Shown in pieces: positions 21,849-24,692 of a stretch of DNA of 24,692 bases. The position numbers and the translations under genes were made by a program. The DNA lies in the IMG/VR virus record IMGVR_UViG_3300032223_000817, positions 1-24,692 of that record; one strand, written 5' to 3'. Under the pieces are notes generated by a model. The model was not told the origin of the DNA and made no database searches. It saw only the letters and a list, made by a program, of their open reading frames with translations. Origin of the DNA: a virus. How positions within the stretch are numbered: position 1 is the first letter of the stretch; each line of letters begins with the position of its first letter.

Positions 21849-23401
21849 GTTTTACTGGAACACTTTTACCCTACCAGGTAGAAGCTGTAGAGGCAATGGT
21901 GGACCGCAAGAAGATGCTTGTGGCCTATGACCTTGGCCTGGGTAAAACAGTTTTAACTATTGCTGCTATTGAACAATTGAAAGACGAAGGAAAGATCACA
22001 GAGCCTGGTATAGTTATCTGCCTATCCTCATTGAAGTATCAGTGGGCAGATCAGATTAGGAAATTTACAGATGGATCTTCAACACCTTTGGTCATTGATG
22101 GTACGCCAAAACAACGAGCAGAGCAATACGCTCAAGCCTTCGACTGGGGTCATTCACTCGTGGACTATGTTATTCTCAATTACGAGCAAGCTGTTAACGA
22201 CTGGGAGTATATACGACAGCTCCCTACGGGATTCATTGTCTGTGACGAAGCAACCGCAATCAAAAGTTTTAGATCCAAAAGATCAAAGCATGTCAAAAAA
22301 TTAACTAGCCCAGTTAAGTTTGCGCTCACTGGTACCCCTATTGAGAATGGTAAGCCGGAAGAGCTTTACAGCATTATGCAGTTTGTGGACTCTAAGGTCT
22401 TAGGACGTTTTGATTTATTTGACCAAACCTTTATCGTACGCAATCGCTTTGGCGGTGTAGAGCGCTATCGTAATCTAACAACTCTCAGCAAAACACTTGC
22501 AGGAACAACAGTACGCAAGAGACAGACAGATGCAGACGTAGCACCCTACCTGCCCGATACAATTTTTGCGGAGCCTATTTTGGTAGAGTTTGATCGTGCT
22601 GGATCTGTGCTCTATAAGGATATTGCTAAGCAGCTACTAAAGGATCTAGATGATGCTGTGGAATCTTTTGGCTCATCATTTGATCTGTTCAGCCATTACG
22701 CTGGAGAGCACTCCAACGATGTGATGGACGCACTCAAGGGCAAGGTGATGTCAAAGCTGACAGCACTACGTATGCTCTGCGACCACCATGAGTTGATACG
22801 TGTCTCATCATCTACCTCCGGTTACGCCGGTGAGCTGGAAGAGGCGGGCAAGCTGGATAAGTTAAAACAAACTCCAAAGCTATCCGCACTCAAAGAGTAT
22901 GTTGATAATTTCCTGGAGCAAGATGAAAGAAACAAAGTAGTTATTTTTACAAGCTACGTCCACATGGTCGACTTGATTCGTAATGAGCTTAAGTACAAGT
23001 CTTCCCCGTATACAGGAGCAATGAATGCTAAAGAAAAAGAAGAATCAAAAGTCAAATTCCAAACGGATCCCGAAGTTCGCATCCTTGTCAGCTCTGACGC
23101 TGGGGGCTATGGTGTTGATCTACCTCAAGCTAATCTTCTTATTAACTATGATCTCCCGTGGAACGCAGGACTCGCACTTCAACGTAATGGACGAATCAGA
23201 AGAGCATCCAGCACATGGCCCTCAATCGTAATTCAAGATTTTATTATGGATGGCTCTATTGAGGAGCGTCAACACGCTATGTTAGTTCAGAAAATGGCTG
23301 TAGCAAATGCAATTATTGATGGAGAAGGTATCAATACAGAGGGCGGTGTAACCTTAACTGCGGGAACACTTAGGGCTTTCTTAGAAGCAGTTTCGGTTTA
23401 A
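21845..23401 (+). CDS. SNF2/DEAD-type superfamily 2 helicase
   Basis: The 518-residue protein starts at GTG 21845. Motifs in order: LPYQVEAVEAM (Q-like, about 8-18); DLGLGKT with K34 (Walker A, motif I); SSLKYQWADQI (Ia, about 60); CDEATAIKS with D134-E135 (motif II, DEAx form); ALTGTPIENG (motif III, about 159); VVIFTSYVHMVDL (IV); ILVSSDAGGYGVDLPQANLLINYDLPWN (V); and QRNGRIRRASS (VI, Q446, R450, R453). This is the SNF2-like translocase arrangement, not a replicative helicase. Phage members are thought to act in recombination, fork remodelling or removal of DNA-bound proteins. No nuclease or SWIM domain is fused; a stand-alone SWIM protein is encoded at 18351. Confidence 0.93.
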   Translation: MSFTGTLLPYQVEAVEAMVDRKKMLVAYDLGLGKTVLTIAAIEQLKDEGKITEPGIVICLSSLKYQWADQIRKFTDGSSTPLVIDGTPKQRAEQYAQAFDWGHSLVDYVILNYEQAVNDWEYIRQLPTGFIVCDEATAIKSFRSKRSKHVKKLTSPVKFALTGTPIENGKPEELYSIMQFVDSKVLGRFDLFDQTFIVRNRFGGVERYRNLTTLSKTLAGTTVRKRQTDADVAPYLPDTIFAEPILVEFDRAGSVLYKDIAKQLLKDLDDAVESFGSSFDLFSHYAGEHSNDVMDALKGKVMSKLTALRMLCDHHELIRVSSSTSGYAGELEEAGKLDKLKQTPKLSALKEYVDNFLEQDERNKVVIFTSYVHMVDLIRNELKYKSSPYTGAMNAKEKEESKVKFQTDPEVRILVSSDAGGYGVDLPQANLLINYDLPWNAGLALQRNGRIRRASSTWPSIVIQDFIMDGSIEERQHAMLVQKMAVANAIIDGEGINTEGGVTLTAGTLRAFLEAVSV

Positions 23402-23404
23402 ACT

Positions 23405-23563
23405 ATGTCTATGCCTAACGCACCTAAAACTCCAACTCGCACTATCCGTGTGTCTAATGACCTATGGACTGCTGTGAAGGATAAGGCTGCCATTGAAGAG
23501 CGTACCGTCACAGACGTAATTATTGAGGCTCTCAAGACCTATGTTGGCGATTTGCATTCCTAA
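23405..23563 (+). CDS. Ribbon-helix-helix DNA-binding protein (52 aa)
   Basis: ATG 23405 lies 3 bases after the helicase stop, with no own ribosome binding site, so coupled translation is likely; ATG 23411 is also in frame. Residues 11-48 fit the Arc/CopG fold: strand RTIRVS (12-17), helix NDLWTAVKDKAAIEE, turn RT, helix VTDVIIEALKTYV. RHH proteins dimerise and the strands enter the DNA major groove. In a phage such a protein would be a repressor or a copy-control factor of early promoters. No toxin partner is next to it, so an antitoxin role is not supported. Confidence 0.8.
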   Translation: MSMPNAPKTPTRTIRVSNDLWTAVKDKAAIEERTVTDVIIEALKTYVGDLHS

Positions 23564-23596
23564 GGATTAGCCTATAGAATAATAACAGGAGGAAAA

Positions 23597-24031
23597 ATGC
23601 CAACTGTTATAGAACGTCCAGACCCACAAGACCCAGGTTTTATGCCAAAGGTCTCAGAATTTATCTCTCTACGTAGTCGCATTGACGACATGAGCAAGCA
23701 ACGAGACACTATCAAAGCTGACTTGTCAGAGCTAGTTGATACTATAGGCGAGCCTGATGAAAAGGGAAACCTGTGGCTCCGTCTTCCCCACGAAGTTGAC
23801 GGATTCACATCCCTACAGCGTCAGCGCAAGGTGTCTCAGTCTTTAGATGAAGACACTGCGGAAACACTTCTAAAAGAAAAAGGTCTATACGACCGTTGCT
23901 ATGTTCAGCTTCCAGTTCTTAAGGAAGATGAAGTTATGGCGTGTCTATACGAAGGTCTTATCACAGAAGAAGAAGTTGATAAGATGTTTCCAAAGAAAGT
24001 ATCGTACGCATTTCTTACTAGCAAGGCTTAA
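23597..24031 (+). CDS. Unknown soluble protein with an N-terminal helical region (144 aa)
   Basis: ATG 23597 follows a perfect AGGAGG at 23587-23592, the strongest ribosome binding site of this region, so the gene is probably highly translated. Residues about 19-48 (EFISLRSRIDDMSKQRDTIKADLSELVD) form a likely coiled coil. Residues 52-95 are mixed beta/alpha, with NLWLRL and then the helix DEDTAETLLKEKG. The C-terminal part contains EEVDKMFPKK. The protein is acidic, with one or two cysteines and no membrane segment. I do not recognise a family. The location between RHH and MerR-like genes suggests a DNA-metabolism or regulatory role. Confidence 0.6.
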   Translation: MPTVIERPDPQDPGFMPKVSEFISLRSRIDDMSKQRDTIKADLSELVDTIGEPDEKGNLWLRLPHEVDGFTSLQRQRKVSQSLDEDTAETLLKEKGLYDRCYVQLPVLKEDEVMACLYEGLITEEEVDKMFPKKVSYAFLTSKA

Positions 24032-24033
24032 CA

Positions 24034-24501
24034 ATGGAAGATCAGGTAGACAAGTTCTTTAGTAGCTTAGATGATTTCTATCCAGGTTCTAAAAAGAAGC
24101 GTCGTCCTGTAGACCCAAACGTTAAGCCAAAGAAAGTAAAAGAAGAAGGTTCCTGGGATGCAAATCCACAGGTAAAAAAACTACCTAACGGAAACGTGGT
24201 AGAATTATATAGTGCGGGGTCATTGTGCCAAGCACTAGGAAGACCGATAGTTACTCTACGGCTTTGGGAACGAAAAGGTTATATACCACGTGCACCCTAT
24301 CGCCTAAAGTCAATCATCGTAGACGGAGTAAAGAAGCCAGGATGGCGTATGTACTCTAAAGCAATGATCGAGGAAACTGTACGAATCTTCAACTCTCGTG
24401 GCCTCCTAGAGGCACCGAGAATTGATTGGAATCGCTATCCAGATATGTCAATTGAGTTGGCAGAATCTTGGAAAGTAATTCACGATCAAGAAACAAACTA
24501 A
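24034..24501 (+). CDS. MerR-like winged-helix DNA-binding protein
   Basis: The 155-residue protein starts at ATG 24034 two bases after the previous stop. Residues 1-55 are charged and flexible, with a KKKRRP patch at 20-25. Residues 57-120 fit the MerR/excisionase fold: YSAGSLCQALGRPIVTLRLWERKGYIPRAPYRL, with the 'tlrxWERxGyip' signature, followed by a wing and RMYSKAMIEETVRIF. The C-terminal 30 residues (RIDWNRYPDMSIELAESWKVI) are helical. There is no dimerisation coiled coil of full MerR regulators, so an excisionase-like or architectural DNA-binding role is as likely as transcription control. A short palindrome lies 13 bases downstream (24515-24528). Confidence 0.75.
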   Translation: MEDQVDKFFSSLDDFYPGSKKKRRPVDPNVKPKKVKEEGSWDANPQVKKLPNGNVVELYSAGSLCQALGRPIVTLRLWERKGYIPRAPYRLKSIIVDGVKKPGWRMYSKAMIEETVRIFNSRGLLEAPRIDWNRYPDMSIELAESWKVIHDQETN

Positions 24502-24514
24502 CCACCTAGCGTAA

Positions 24515-24528
24515 AGACCCCTGGGTCT
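24515..24528 (+). repeat. Inverted repeat AGACCC-CT-GGGTCT
   Basis: Perfect 6-base arms flank a 2-base centre, between the MerR-like gene and the next start. There is no T tract, so it is not a classical terminator. An operator for one of the adjacent DNA-binding proteins or a small attenuating hairpin is possible, but chance is not excluded. Confidence 0.4.
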
Positions 24529-24559
24529 CAGCTATCAGCCAAGTAAAAGAGAGGAAGCC

Positions 24560-24692
24560 ATGAGCGCTTCATTAAAAATACAGAAGGATCTACCAAACGT
24601 AGATTCTTACGCATCAACAACACCTAACCTAGAAGAGTTGGAAGAACTCTTTACACCTGAGGATGAGAACGAAGTTCCTTCACACTCATCTG
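24560..24692 (+). CDS. Start of an acidic protein of unknown function (partial)
   Basis: ATG 24560 is preceded by GAGAGGAAG, a good Shine-Dalgarno at suitable distance. The frame stays open to the end of the window, giving 44 residues. The visible N-terminus is Ser/Thr- and Glu-rich (NLEELEELFTPEDENEVP) and probably flexible. Nothing in it identifies the product. Confidence 0.6.
   Translation, partial: MSASLKIQKDLPNVDSYASTTPNLEELEELFTPEDENEVPSHSS

Noticed and set aside
23405-23563. Toxin-antitoxin pair involving the ribbon-helix-helix protein
   Set aside because: No toxin-like small gene lies next to it; the following gene is 144 aa with its own strong ribosome binding site and no toxin motif.
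23552-23580. Promoter-like TTGCAT and TAGAAT, 17 bases apart, before the gene at 23597
   Set aside because: The -35 match is weak, and the predicted start would fall in the Shine-Dalgarno itself, leaving no leader.

Overview
The window is a stretch of a contractile-tailed phage genome (myovirus morphology), read entirely on the + strand. A WhiB-type iron-sulfur regulator (20251-20502) sits inside the replication operon. WhiB proteins are confined to actinobacteria and their phages, so the host is probably an actinobacterium. The sequence is AT-rich by eye (not computed), which would suit a low-GC lineage such as planktonic freshwater actinobacteria better than Streptomyces or Mycobacterium. 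The host lineage is inference. No integrase, tRNA, CRISPR array or insertion sequence was seen.

Region 1 (1-16.7 kb) is the tail module. After the Cys-rich end of an upstream gene and a rho-independent terminator come a small membrane-anchored-looking protein, an HK97-gp10-like connector and a probable tail terminator. Next are the sheath, the tube, and a tail assembly chaperone whose second reading frame is probably reached by a +1 ribosomal frameshift. A tape measure carrying an intact M23 peptidase follows. The baseplate is then laid out much as in extracellular contractile injection systems: tube-baseplate adaptor, LysM protein, gp27/gpD-like hub split over two genes, gp5-like OB-fold spike, gp25-like wedge, gp6/gpJ-like wedge. 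The module ends with a 1074-residue protein that joins a wedge/gpI-like N-terminus to four jelly-roll-like binding modules. A small membrane protein follows it.

Region 2 (16.7-24.7 kb) is the replication and regulation module: winged-helix initiator-like protein, DnaC-type loader, SWIM zinc-finger protein, HAD-like protein with a degenerate motif, DnaB-type helicase, WhiB, two small zinc-ribbon-like proteins flanking a CHC2/TOPRIM primase, and an SNF2-type helicase. A ribbon-helix-helix protein, an unknown conserved-looking protein, a MerR-like DNA-binding protein and the start of one more gene complete the window. Most genes overlap by 1-35 bases or abut, so each region probably works as one long operon with translational coupling.

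Several short genes are included that are easily overlooked: 53 aa at 172, the frameshift extension at 4512, 45 aa at 21711, 52 aa at 23405, and the partial genes at both ends. No stretch above 300 bases lacks a gene. No clearly new defence or mobile system was seen. The best leads are the +1 frameshift, the beta module shared by sheath and baseplate wedge, the fragmented hub, and the cluster of small metal-binding proteins around the replisome.
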